Of a stretch of 64,000 bases of DNA, positions 42,740-53,477 are shown one piece after another. The notes beneath the pieces were generated by a model that was not told the DNA's origin, searched no databases, and saw only the letters and a program-made list of their open reading frames with translations. The translations under genes were made by a program, and so were the position numbers. The DNA comes from Asterias amurensis (lineage: Eukaryota > Echinodermata > Asteroidea > Forcipulatida > Asteriidae): NCBI RefSeq assembly GCF_032118995.1, contig NC_092666.1, positions 7,514,501 to 7,578,500 of the forward strand, read 5' to 3'. Each line of letters begins with the position of its first letter. The first letter of the stretch is position 1.

Positions 42740-43610
42740 TGTCATGGAGTCTTTGATCATGTTCCATGCTTCTCCTCATTGAACCCCAGTCTCAACACTC
42801 ATGGAGTGACAGGTCTTTTTCTTCAGCTTTGCCATGCATCTGGAACATCATCATCATCATCATCATCGTCGTCGTCATCATTCTCTTAATACATTATGGG
42901 GACGTTAAGCTGCCAAACCAATGGGTTCTAATGCTCTTCGCCACAGCTGCCATGCAGATACTCAAAGTCCGCAAGGTAGGCAGGGGCGGGATCCTCCCCG
43001 TGCGTCGACATTCAGCTTAATGGTCACATGGGAAGGTGTATCCTCTGGGATGTCATCAATGATGGTGGTCTCCGAGATTGTTGCATTAGTGATGAAGTAG
43101 ACACTTTAGGCTGAAGGCTTGGAGCCTTCCTGTGTCGTCTGCCCGGAGTGTCCATGTTTCTGAGCCAAAGAGTAGGACGAGGAGGACACAGGTAGTAAAT
43201 ACCTTCAGCTTGGTTGTGAGCTTCAGGCGTTTGTTTCTCCAGACACAATCTCATTGGCCAAAGGTGGATGAGGCAAGTCCAAGACGTCGGAGAATGTCGG
43301 GGGAGGATGAGCCGGAGGAATGGATGTCACAGTCGAGATACCTGAACTTCTGTGTAATTTGGACAGAGTTACCCTCAACGTTGACTGAAGCAGGTGTTTG
43401 GCGGAGGTTGGTACAGTTCTGGATCTTGGTTTTTGCCCATGATGTGTGCATCCCCATCATCTCAGCTTCTTCCTCGAATCTTTGGAGTGAGGAACAGTGC
43501 AGCGTCGTACTGGCACTCTCTACCACTTAATCTTGGATCTTTTCTTTGTACCACAAAATTTAAATCTAATCAAAACTTATCTTATGCCACAGGTTTTCAA
43601 TTAGGACTAA
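42740..43610 (+). pseudogene. CR1/L2-type LINE C-terminal relic, interrupted
   Basis: One frame gives SWSDRSFSSALPCIWN up to 42846. The expected continuation of the motif, SLPLNLGSFLCTTKFKSN, is found at about 43514-43567. The combined order RSFS-A-P-IWNSLP then F-FK-S is the usual C-terminal signature of CR1/L2-type proteins. The 660 bases between are a foreign insertion in the opposite orientation. Only about 60 codons of this element survive. Confidence 0.6.
42847..43507 (-). mobile_element. Reverse-oriented LINE fragment nested in the CR1/L2 relic
   Basis: On the minus strand it encodes LQRFEEEAEMMGMHTSWAKT then KIQNCTNL, and KFRYLDCDIHSSGSSSPDIL then RRLGLASSTFGQ, the reverse transcriptase region after the catalytic core of another LINE clade. 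A frame change follows, then WLRNMDTP, corresponding to the YGSETW motif. At its 3' side (42847-42885) is a run of GAT/GAC triplets, a tail typical of RTE-like elements. It is 5'-truncated, with no catalytic motifs left. Confidence 0.65.
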
Positions 43611-44038
43611 TTTTGTTGTGTCTGTTTTCTTTAATTTTGTTTTTGGTTTTTACTACGCCTTGAACACCCAGCATGGTGGATATGTGCACATTACAAGACT
43701 TTAGTTTTATCATTACTTTTAGTTAATACCAGGCAGGCCAACCAAGGGTATTTTTTAATTTGGAAAAGAAAAAGAGCTAACACCAAAACAAACCCAGTCA
43801 ATTAATTATTATATTTCTATCGGATTTCTTTATTTTTCTTAGATAGCCAGCACCACATACTTCTTCGCAAGAGAGTACTCTTTCCAGCCAATCAAATGGA
43901 TCACTACAAGAAATCTCGCTTGGCCAATCAAAGCAAGCCTCTTATAAAATGAATGAAACAACGGCTCAGATTGGTCAGACACCTAGACGAATCAGGAGGT
44001 ATGATATTCAACCCTGAACTATTAGTAATAAAAAATGG
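43611..44038. other. No recognised gene
   Basis: AT-rich sequence with nothing identified. CAGCCAATCAAATGG and TTGGCCAATCAAAGC (43876-43942) contain CCAAT-type boxes, but no transcript evidence accompanies them. Confidence 0.35.
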
Positions 44039-44389
44039 TATAATAATAATAATAACAAGTTCTTATATAGGGCATTTCACAATAAACCGTATCAATGCGC
44101 TTTACATTAGTCCCCTGGTCATTGAGCCAATAAACATCCCTTTAATCTTTCTCAGCTCCCATTAGGGAGTATACAGCCCCGAGCTGCTGTGCACTCCAAA
44201 AGCTTTTCATTCACAATATCAACCTCTACCCTGGCAGGTACCCATTTATACCCCTGGGTGAAGAGAAGCAATTATAGTAAAGTATCTTGCTCAAGGACAC
44301 AAGTGTCACGACCGGGATTTGAACCCACACTCCGGTGAATTCAGGCAGAACTTGAATTCGATGCTCTTAACCACTCGGCAGCGACACTC
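44039..44389 (-). mobile_element. Full-length-looking tRNA-derived SINE
   Basis: On the minus strand it starts GAGTGTCGCTGCCGAGTGG with box A at about 44363-44380 (TGCCGAGTGGTTAAGAGC) and box B at 44314-44326 (GGGTTCAAATCCC), followed by a long body and a 3' end AAGCGCATTG, TATATAAGAAC and ATT repeats. The head resembles a tRNA with a long variable arm (Ser/Leu type). Its 3' end matches the LINE at 47290-48146. About 350 bases. Confidence 0.85.
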
Positions 44390-44625
44390 TATGATAAACA
44401 AGTTTTATTTATCATTTCGAAAATTGGTGTGACTTCGAAGTAAAAGTAGTGACATTTTGTGAAGTTATAACACTTTCAAGTAATGTGTTTTAATGGTTTT
44501 CAAATTCGAAAACAATCTGTTTATTATGTCTATAACACTCATGTATGCAACTATGGTGAAATTGGCGTTTCATGCATTTGTCACTTATTATTATGTCCTG
44601 AGTAGCTCGGACATTATTTTATTAA

Positions 44626-44988
44626 AAAAGCACTGGACACTTTTGGTAATTGCTCAAAATAATTGTTAGCATACAAACTTTTTTGGCAACAAGCATTGGA
44701 GAGCTGTTGGGGAGCATTGTGATAAACAGCTCCCTCTGAAGTAATGTGGTTTTTTAGAAAGAAGTAATTCTCACTGAAATAATTGAATTTGATTTCATGA
44801 CCTCAGAACTGATTTTGAGGTCTCAAATTCAGGCATCTGAAATCACACAACTTCGTGTGACAAGAGTTTTTTTCTCCCATTATTATCTCACAACTTCATA
44901 GTATGAACAGTTGAGTTCAAGATGTTGAGATACACGTAGTGAGAAGACTGGTCTTTGACAGTTACCAAAATGTGTTCAGTGTCTTTTT
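44626..44988. mobile_element. TTAAAGGCAGTGG element, diverged copy
   Basis: Left end AAAGCACTGGACACTTTTGG, right end AAAATGTGTTCAGTGTC, centre GACCTCAG / TGAGGTCTC at 44799-44825. About 360 bases. Confidence 0.85.
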
Positions 44989-45102
44989 TTTGACAAGGTT
45001 AGATTGAAAATTGCAACCAAACTTTCTACTCAGTCCTGCTAGGGTCATTTTTTATTTGAAGAAATTAATCAATGTATTTAATTCAACTTTTTTCTGTTTT
45101 AT

Positions 45103-45452
45103 TAAAGGCACTGGACACTAACGGCAATTACCTAAAATAATTGTTAGCAATGGAGAGCTGTTTATGGTATAAAACATTGTGAGAAACGGATCTCTCTGAA
45201 GTAACGTAGTTTTTTAGAAAGATGTAATTTCTCGCAAAAACATTTGCATTGAGTTCAAGACCTCAGCTGAGTTATCAGCTGATGTCTCGAAACTTTTGCG
45301 ACAAGGGTGTTTTTTTCTTTCATTATAATCTTGCAAGCTCGATGACCAGTTGATTTCAAATCTTGACAGGTTTGTTATTTAAAGCATATTTTGAGATACA
45401 CCAATGAGAAAACTGGTCTTTGACAATAACCAAATGTGTCCAGTGCCTTTGA
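45103..45452. mobile_element. TTAAAGGCAGTGG element, diverged copy
   Basis: Left end TTAAAGGCACTGGACACTAA, right end AATGTGTCCAGTGCCTTTGAA. The centre contains AAGACCTCAGCTGAGTTATC. About 350 bases. Confidence 0.85.
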
Positions 45453-46109
45453 ACATTTCAAATGTAGAGGCTAGTTTAATAATGTTTGATGCAACTTGTC
45501 CTCCGTCTTTATGCATTGAAATGTATGTAATAAGATTGTATTTCTGGCTTGATCTGCTTAGTGTCTTGCCATTTACAAGATGCCAAATGCCAAGTCTCCG
45601 TTTTAACTCTGTAAATAAAGTAAGTTTTTAACCAGTTTAAAAAACGGGTTTAAATGTTACTTTTAATCTTTGGGCCACAACCCCTCTTGGGTTATAAACT
45701 TAGGCATGTTCTTATAAGTCTTAGATAAAAAAACTTTTATTCAAAGGCCATTTTCACTATTATACTATCACCCTGATATTGTTTCACACTCAAATAACCA
45801 TTTTCTCCTGCGTATAGGATGCCGTGTATCTGAGCTTTAAGGTAGACACCAAATCACATTAAATCTATCTGTGTGGCTTATTTGGTATCTTAGAAGTGAG
45901 AATCATGAATTTAATTTTAACAAACAATTGATATGGTGGTAGGCTTTTAATGTATGTTGTTGAACCGCCACATTTATTTGGTTGATTTTTCCTTACATGC
46001 CAAGTGCCTTGTATCTTGTATGCAGGAAAGGACTGAAAACAAATCACTGAAATCATTCTGATCGGTAAATTTTACTGTCCAAGTTCTTGGTCTACGTTCT
46101 GTTTAACTG
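45453..46109. other. Nothing recognised
   Basis: AT-rich DNA with no supported exon or repeat. Frames at 45404-45631 (plus) and 45865-46056 (minus) are short and unsupported. Confidence 0.4.
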
Positions 46110-46264
46110 GGGTCCCTTGCTTAATTTTAGCATGGTTGTAAACTGTAGCAATGTTTAACAAAATTTCGCAAGAACACTTGGGCAGTAGAAACAAATTGTT
46201 GTCCTTTCACATGACTACATCTTTGTAAAATTTAACAACCATGCTACAATTTAGCAATGGACCC
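46110..46264. repeat. Small fold-back element
   Basis: GGGTCCCTTGCTTAATTTTA followed by GCATGGTTGTAAA is inverted as TTTAACAACCATGC followed by TACAATTTAGCAATGGACCC. Arms are about 35 bases, with about 85 bases between. Confidence 0.85.
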
Positions 46265-46408
46265 TTGCTAAACGTGCTCTCGTGTAAATTAAGCTTTAAG
46301 TGTGATCTGTAAACTCGAATAATACTTCTTGTTTTACGAGTCGATATGGTGCTACCTAGGTGTCTGTAATTTTATACATTCTCGTTTCTTGTTTCGTTTT
46401 TGTTTTAG

Positions 46409-46798
46409 TTAAAGGCAGTGGACACTAATGGTAATTTCTAAAGACTTCTCTTCACAGTTGGTGTATCTCAACATTATATGCATTAATTAACAAAGCTGTG
46501 AAAATTTGAGCTCAATCGGTCGCCGAAGTTGCGAGATAATAATGAAAAAGAAAACACCCTTGTCACAGGAAGTTGTGTGCTATCAGATGCTTGATTTCGA
46601 GACCTCAAATTCTAAATCTGAGGTCTCGAAATCAAATTCATGGAAAATTACTTCTATTCCGAAAACTGCATTACTTCAGAGGGAGCCGTTTCTCACAATG
46701 TTTAATACTATCAACCTGTTCCCATTATTTGTCACCAAGTAAGCTTTTATGCTAATAATTATTTTGAGTAATTACCAAAAGTGTCCACTGCCTTTAAG
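46409..46798. mobile_element. TTAAAGGCAGTGG palindromic element
   Basis: Left end TTAAAGGCAGTGGACACTAA, right end AAAGTGTCCACTGCCTTTAA, centre GAGACCTCAAATT / AATCTGAGGTCTC at 46599-46628. About 390 bases and one of the best preserved. Confidence 0.92.
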
Positions 46799-47206
46799 CA
46801 ACCAAAAAGTTATCTTAATATTTTTTTTTCACAAATAAAAATAAACAAATAAATAAATAAACAATAGGAGAGAAGAGAGAAAAAACTAAGCTAAATAAAT
46901 TTGGAAATAATTTAACAACAAAGAAGATTGGATACAAAGCAAAATATTGTAGGAGAGGGTTTTGATTTCATTCTTTGTCAAAGACCACTTACTATAAAAG
47001 CATTCAGTCTTTCTGAATAATTTCCAGGGTCTCCATAATTTGTCTTGAAAGATTGAGAGATTGGGTCAATTCTAAATCGGTATAAACGTATTGCTCGCCT
47101 AAGAAAATCAATTACATTTTAAACAAATCTTGTTTAAAAGCTCACGACACTACTGGCAATTATTCAAAATAATTGTAAAAAAAATAACAACTTACTTTAC
47201 CAAAAA
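46799..47206. repeat. Tandem duplication, first copy (uninterrupted)
   Basis: Contains AAAAAGTTATCTTAATATTT, an A/T-rich stretch ending AATAAACAATAGG, then about 335 bases (46868-47200) with TAGGAGAGGG, AGACCACTTACTATAAAAGC and CTCGCCTAAGAAAATCAA. It ends with the start of a diverged TTAAAGGCAGTGG element at 47136. The same order restarts at 47200. Confidence 0.85.
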
Positions 47207-47289
47207 GTTATCTTAATAGTTTTTTTTGCAAAACAACACTGAATACAAAAAAAAAATTAAAAAAAATAAAAAAAAATAAACAATAATAA

Positions 47290-48146
47290 TAATAATAATT
47301 ATAGCTAATTCTTATATAGCGCATTTCATAACTGAAAGAAATACCAATGCGCTTAACAAAAAACAAAAGGCAAACAATAAAGCAACCAATAACAAAAAAT
47401 ACGCTAACAAAATGCAAACGAAAGGATTACACTGAACAGAAGGCAATAGAAAACAAATGGGATTTGAGCAGAGTTTTGAATTGTTCCATGCTCTGTGGAG
47501 AGCGGATGTAGCCAGGAAGAGAGTTCCAAAGTTGGGGGGCGGCACTAGAGAAAGTCCTTGAACCGAAGGATTTAGTTCGAACGGGTGGTATGGTGAGAAG
47601 ATGTTGTGATGATGAACGGAGTGGACGGGCTGGTACATAAGGGATGATGAGGTCAGACAGGTAGCTAGGGCATGTTCTATGGATTGCTTTAAACGTAGTG
47701 ATGAGGAGCTTGTATTGAATTCTAAAAGAGATGGGAAGCCAGTGTAATTCTTTCAGAACCGGAGTGATGTGTTTGCGCTTAGTAGAACGTGAGACCAGAC
47801 GGGCAGCGGAATTCTGGATACGTTGAAGTTTAGCTATGTCTTTTGGGGGAATGTCAAACAAGAGAGAGCTGCAGTTATCCAGAAGGGAGCTTACAAATGA
47901 GTGGACCAGAATCTCTGTAGTTTGCTTATCGAGAAGATGGCGCACTTTGCCGATTCTATAAAGTGCGAATAAGGCTTTGCGACATACTATGTTCAGATGC
48001 TGGCGTAGAGATAGATGGCTGTCTAGTGTCACCCCAAGATCCCTCACTGCACCACTACATGAGACCCGGGTCTCACCAATGTGTACAGGAGGTAATTCTT
48101 GAGATCTCTTCTTCTGTGAAGTAACATGGAGAATTTCCGTCAATAT
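47290..48146 (-). mobile_element. 5'-truncated L2/CR1-type LINE inserted in the second duplicate copy
   Basis: The minus-strand frame (48146 to 47427, about 240 codons, intact to its stop) encodes the C-terminal part of a LINE protein: VRDLGVTLDSHLSLRQHL, KLQRIQNSAARLV, HWLPISFRIQYKLL, RTKSFGSRTFSSAAPQLWNS and LPGYIRS. This is the classical L2/CR1 order after the catalytic core. The 3' UTR runs through AAGCGCATTGGTATTTC and CTATATAAGAATTAGC to ATT repeats at 47280-47300. The larger frame extending to 48272 includes flanking DNA. No catalytic YADD remains. Confidence 0.85.
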
Positions 48147-48480
48147 GAGAGAAGAGAGACAGAAAGAAAATAAGCTAAATAAATTTGGAACTAATTTAAC
48201 AACAACGACCACTTGGATACAAAGTAAAATATTGTAGGAGAGGGTTTGATTTGATTCCTTATCAAAGACCACTTACTATAAAAGCATTTAGTCTGATTAA
48301 TTTCCAGTCTCTCCATAATTTGTCTTGAATGATTGAGAGATTGGGTCAATTCTAAATCAGTATAAATGTATTGCTCGCCTAAGAAAATCAATTACTTTTT
48401 AAACAAATCTTGGTTAAAAGCTCACGGCACTACTGGCAATTATTCAAAATAATTGTAAACAAAAATAACAACTTACTTGG
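48147..48480. repeat. Tandem duplication, second copy (right part)
   Basis: Matches 46868-47200 with scattered differences (for example AAGCATTTAGTCTGATTAAT versus AAGCATTCAGTCTTTCTGAA). It lies directly after the LINE insertion. Confidence 0.88.
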
Positions 48481-48666
48481 TAACGAGCAATGAAGTTGTC
48501 TTGAATTCAAGCATCTGAAAGCACACAACTTGTGCGACAAGGGTGTTGTTTCCTCCATTATTCTCTCGCAACATTGACGACAAAGAGTTCGAATTTTCAC
48601 TGGTTTGTTACATGTATGTTATGCGTATGTTGATAAACACCTACCAAACGTGTCAAGCGCCTTTAA
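48413..48666. mobile_element. TTAAAGGCAGTGG element, short diverged copy
   Basis: Left end TTAAAAGCTCACGGCACTAC, right end ACGTGTCAAGCGCCTTTAA; most of the left interior is lost. It overlaps the end of the duplicated segment. Confidence 0.7.
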
Positions 48667-49031
48667 ACAAATTGTAACCAAACATGATATTATATTCAGA
48701 AGATCAATATTAAGTTTTAATAAAAAGCTTGTTCTTACTTACTTTTTTCCAAAATTGAAAAACTTATGGCTAGTTGACACAATAAGTGCACCATATCCTC
48801 AATATTATGGTTAAAAATGGTTCAATCTGGATAAAAACATCATTAACCATGAACCTATGAAGAAATAAAATATGAAACCATCTCCAACTGACATCCTTTC
48901 GGAATTACGCTTTCCACTTATTCCAAATTTTGAAAGGACCTCGAACTTTGTCCATTAATCTGTTGTTAAGAGATTTAACCAGGAATGAAGACTGATTGGG
49001 AAAATTATTATCTAGCAATGCTTCAATATTC
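48667..49031. other. Nothing recognised
   Basis: AT-rich, no exon or repeat family identified. The frame at 48605-48814 is unsupported. Confidence 0.4.
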
Positions 49032-49603
49032 AAGGCACTGGACACCTTTGGTCAAAGACCAGGGCCCTACTTCATGGCTCTGCTTACCGCAGAATTCTGC
49101 CCTGATGATCACGATTCCCCGCTATTGCAAGCGCCGAGTTTTTGCGTTAGCCTTGTATGCGTAGAATGTCTAGTAACGCGGAGTACACACGCACATAAGC
49201 CAAAATTCGTCGATAACCTGTGAAATACGCTTGAGGTTATAGTTCATTGTTCCCTGCTTCCGTAAGCGCCGATTCTGTGCACGGTACAAGCAACGGGCTG
49301 AATTTTTGCCCAGTCTTCTCACTAGGTGTATTTCAAGAAATGCATAAAGTAATAAACCTGTGAAAATTTGGACTCAATATTTGTCGTCGAAGTTGCAAGA
49401 GATTGTGTTGACAGATGCTTGAATTAGAGATCTCATCTGAGGTCTCGAATATAAAAAACTACGCTACTTCATTCAGAGGGAGCCTTTTCTCACAATACTT
49501 TGTACTGTCAACAGCCCTTCATTGTTTGTTTTTTACAAAGCTAGTTTGTTTGCTTACAATTATTATTTGAGTAACTACCAAAGTGTCCATCAGTGCCTTT
49601 AAG
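49032..49603. mobile_element. TTAAAGGCAGTGG element carrying a nested insertion
   Basis: Left end AAGGCACTGGACACCTTTGG to GACCAG at 49062; interrupted to 49310; resumes TCTTCTCACTAGGTGTATTT and ends GTGTCCATCAGTGCCTTTAA. Without the insert it would be about 320 bases. Confidence 0.85.
49063..49310 (-). mobile_element. GGGCCC-type MITE nested in another element
   Basis: Begins GGCCCTACTTCATGGCTCTG and is the reverse of the 16.4-17.7 kb element, single copy and not amplified. The right end has a degenerate inverse (GGGCTGAATTTTTGCCC). CAG (or CCAG) occurs on both sides, at 49060-49062 and 49311-49313, which fits a 3-4 base target-site duplication. Confidence 0.8.
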
Positions 49604-49695
49604 CGATGGGTTTAAGTGTTTATTCCAAGAAGTAGGGCATAGGTATTGCGTTTGCTTTAAAATGGAAATCACACAGTGAGCGCAAAATCTGCCGT

Positions 49696-50106
49696 TAAAG
49701 GCAGTGGACACTATTGGTAATTGTCAAAGAATAGCCTTCACAGTTGGTGTATCTCAACATATGCATACAATAACAAAAAACTGTGAAAATTTGAGCTCAA
49801 TCGGTCATTGGAGTTGCGAGACAATGAAAGAAAAATAACCCTAGTCAGATTAAGTTGTGTACGTTTAGATGGTTGATTTCGAGACCTCAAGTTCTAAATC
49901 TTAGGTCTCGAAATCAAATTCGTGGAAAATTACTTCCTTCTCGAAAACTATGGCACTTCAGAGGGAGCCGTTTCTCACAATGTTTTATACAATCAACCTC
50001 TCCCCATTACTCGTCACAAAGATAGGTTTTATGCCAACAATTATTTTGAGCATGGAGGTAGGATAAGAAATTTTGAGTAATTACCAATAGTGTCCACTGC
50101 CTTAAA
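49696..50106. mobile_element. TTAAAGGCAGTGG palindromic element
   Basis: Left end TTAAAGGCAGTGGACACTAT, right end AATAGTGTCCACTGCCTTAA, centre GAGACCTCAAG / CTTAGGTCTC at 49880-49910. A 28-base extra piece lies near 50050. The remainder to 50358 (about 250 bases) shows nothing I recognise. Confidence 0.9.
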
Positions 50107-50376
50107 GCAGCTACATACTGGGACCAATTTCGTAGGCATGCAGGAATACAAAAAAACGTAAGCACATAAAAGTATTGCTTAGCAGAAACAGATTGTTAGC
50201 AAAAGAAGTTTGCATATTGTGGCTATCGTGGTATTTATGAGATTGGGTCCAGATCGGATCTCAGGTTCCAGATCCACCAAAGTAAGGTGCGCGACATGAG
50301 GATTTTTACAGTTACACACAGATGTGTTTAATAACCTTGTAAACTAAGTACTTGTAAAATCACAGGCATATTACTC

Positions 50377-50449
50377 GGTGAGATTGGAACCCACGACCCT
50401 TGAAATTCTAGAGCAGTGTCATACCAACTAAACCACATAGATTGCCCGG
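50377..50449 (-). mobile_element. tRNA-derived SINE head (right copy)
   Basis: Duplicate of 20-92, with the same box A and box B motifs on the minus strand. One G is missing in the adjacent CTCGGTG. Confidence 0.6.
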
Positions 50450-52217
50450 TGGCTACACTAGAGGCAGTTCGGATATTATGTTTTAGCAGCGGGTACTGCG
50501 AACGATTTATTAATGTTAAATTTGCATCGGGGATAAAGAATATTCATTTTGTTTTTTACCCACACACACCGACGTGTGTTAGCACTGTACATATGCCTAC
50601 TCAGTACTCGGTACTCATATTTATTAAACCATCCTTCCACCATGGTTAATCTTAAAACGAAATGGTGCATTGCCAACTGCTCATGAAAGCTGTGGGACAT
50701 CTTAAAGTTTGTCCCGTTGTTATACAGAGAATCTTGCATCATCCATTTATTCCAATAACAAGTCAAGGAAATAGTTGACATTCCTAGTTCAATGAAGCAT
50801 AACCCTGTATAGAAGTGGCGCTAGAAAATTTAGGTCAGGCCGCTATACGCCATAGGATACATGTCAATACCTTACATTATAGTAAATCAGTACTATCGAG
50901 AAACGATGTATAAAAAAGTGGAGCCGACTGGGGTTTACACTGACTTGCCATTCGAAACAGCATTATTTCGACTGAAAGCTCCAGTCGATCACAAACGCAA
51001 CATCAAACGAGGCTGATGTAAGATTTAAAGAGCTTTGAGCGGGGAGAGGCACAACAGCTAACAATAGCGAGAAAATAGCACCGTTTTCATTTCTGCGGAC
51101 AGTTGGAAATTCGGTTGGGAAAACTGATACAAGCAAATCTGGTCGGATAACCATCATCCAACGTCTCGAGAGATGGGAGAAAAACCAGCATTTCCTCAGA
51201 GGACAGACAGAGAGTTTTAGTATCAGAGGAGGCATCCAAGAAAGAATTGGAGCTAAGAAGACCGTAGATGCCAAGATGGCTACAGGACACTTTCTGCAAA
51301 CTCTCATCTTTTACGAGGTAATGAAACTGATGTGTCGGTGTAATTGTTATGTCGCCCGATACAGAACCCTATTTGATGCCTATACGCAAAGCAAAGGCGA
51401 ATAAAAGTTGAGTTTTGTTCGGTGGGAGGACTTAGCGTTGGCTGCAAGAATGCAACAGCGCGGTAATAGTTGCCATACCTATAGACCTGGCGGCCATATA
51501 CTTTCGTATTATTAAATATAGTGTACGGATTTACAGTACAAAGAGTCCTATACAGATCTACCATTCCTAGTTCATCGAAGCATTACCAGGTGTTTTTTTA
51601 AAGCAAAGGAGGCGCTAGAAGATTACAGTTCAGCCCGTTTTACGCCAAATAGTCTAGTCTTTAAAGGCCCCCCAAAAATGACTTGACCTGTAGACGAAAT
51701 TCCAACACCACATCGAAAAAGTAGAAAAAAGCAAGCAGGTAAAATATGCATTGTTTGTGAAATTTCAAGTTGCCATTTTGCCTCTAGGTACATTAATGTA
51801 TGTATGTATGTATCCCTGGTAGTAGTCAAAGTTATATCATTTTCACTTCAAATTTTGAAATCAATTTTGAAACAACCCAAAACAATGTATCACGTAGAAA
51901 AAAAGGAACCACGAAAAATAGTCATAACTGCATGAATTCAAAATTGTCTGTTTTCGCCTGTTTTATACTATGTGTATGTGTGTACACGCCCTGATAGTTC
52001 CAGAATAATTGATATCTTGTCATATGTCTCTTGAAACAAGGTAACCCTCCCGAATAATGTATCAACCATATTCGAGGTATCACAAATGCAAATACATTTT
52101 AATTGAATTTGTACATTTAGAGTTACGCGCGTACTATGCACTAACAAGTAATGCAATAATGACTGCGTCTTTAAATTATGTTTGACGTCTTGGACTTAGC
52201 ACCCTAGGTTGAAAATG
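50450..52217. other. Duplicated unique DNA plus 370 bases absent from the left copy
   Basis: Matches 93-1486 with a few substitutions. From 51847 to the fold-back element at 52218 the sequence has no counterpart in the left copy and includes no recognised gene. Confidence 0.6.
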
Positions 52218-52587
52218 TTAAAGGAACACGTTGCCTTGGATCGGTCGAGTTGGTCTTTGAAAAGCGTCCTGTAACCGCTTGTTATGGTTAGAAAGATGTT
52301 GTAAAAGTAGAATACAATGATCTACACAAATATGCCTCAAAATTGAGTGGTTTTCGTTTTACCTCGTCGATAAACACGGTCGGCCATTTATGGGAGTCAA
52401 AACTTTGACTCCCATAAATAGTCGACCGAGTTAGTTCACGACGTAAAATGAAAACCGTGCAATTTTGAGTGATACTTGTGTGGATCATTATATTCTACTT
52501 TTAAAACATCTTTCTAACCATATGCAAACGGTTTCAAACGCTGTTCATAGACCAACTCGTCCGATCTAAGGCAACGTGTTCCTTTAA
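52218..52587. mobile_element. TTAA-ended fold-back element (AAGGAACACG family), complete
   Basis: Starts TTAAAGGAACACGTTGCC and ends GGCAACGTGTTCCTTTAA, 370 bases, with the centre GGGAGTCAAAACTTTGACTC. It shows the state before the deletion seen at 1484. Confidence 0.92.
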
Positions 52588-53477
52588 TGAGGTTCCAAAC
52601 TTTACAAGTTTTTTATCCCTAGCCCTGTCATGGGGGTTCCAGTCTAATTTAATTAAATTTGTTTAATTAAGATTACGTGCGTAACAAGCCCCTACAAATG
52701 CTTGCAATAATGAGTGCACCTTTTTAAGGCCTGACCACACAAGGTCAGTAGATGTTAGGGAGGTTGACAGCCTTACCTAGTGGTGCCCAGTCTAAGGTGT
52801 CCAGCATAATTTAAAGCGCAAGTGACATAATTATTTCAATAACATTTAGTGCATTGTAATACGTGACGTAATACTTATTAAACTAAGTTCAGTCCCAAAA
52901 AATACTTAAACCCCCATAACCCTGCTAGAGATAATACTTTTGCAACCCCTCTCTAATATCTTCCGTTCCAGTGGTGACCGGTCCAAGGCGACAGACATAA
53001 ATTAAAGCAGTCTCGCATTTCTTGTTAGGCATTAAACGCAAGTAACTTAAATTAAACAAATTTAGTTTCACTTTATTGTCACCTTAGATGCTTTATTTGG
53101 TAGGGTTAGTTTCAAGAGACAATTGCATGCAAATTCAGTGTGACAGTGATATCAATAGACCGATCCAGAAGGCACCGCTCACGACGCACTGCAGAACTCT
53201 GCCGCGCGCACCAAGATACGCGCACACATGTCGGACCTTCGTTGCTTTGTGATTGGTCAATACGCAATTGGGCGGAGCTTAGTGAAACTATCAGGGCGTG
53301 TGCACACATAAACTAGTGGAAATAACAGGCGAAAACGGCAATTTGAACTTGTGCAAGTTTCCAATATTTCTAAACTTGTATACATTTTCGATGCTTTGTA
53401 TTTTTAAGTTTCAAGAAACGTTTGCATTAAAATTTGAGGTGAAAGTTTTCTTAATTGTACTACTATCTGGGCCTAAG
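52588..53477. other. Duplicated unique DNA, no recognised gene
   Basis: Counterpart of 1747-2689 with two small deletions relative to it. Nothing coding recognised. Confidence 0.5.

Noticed and set aside
48147-48272. N-terminal 42 codons of the 281-codon minus-strand frame
   Set aside because: They fall in the flanking duplicated DNA, not in the LINE, so the start is accidental.
46868-48480. LTRs flanking a short element (335-base direct repeats around 47207-48146)
   Set aside because: The inner part is a LINE C-terminal region in the minus strand with its own tail, the left flank has a further P-type repeat on its outer side, and the repeats lack LTR end features; a tandem duplication with a LINE insertion explains it.
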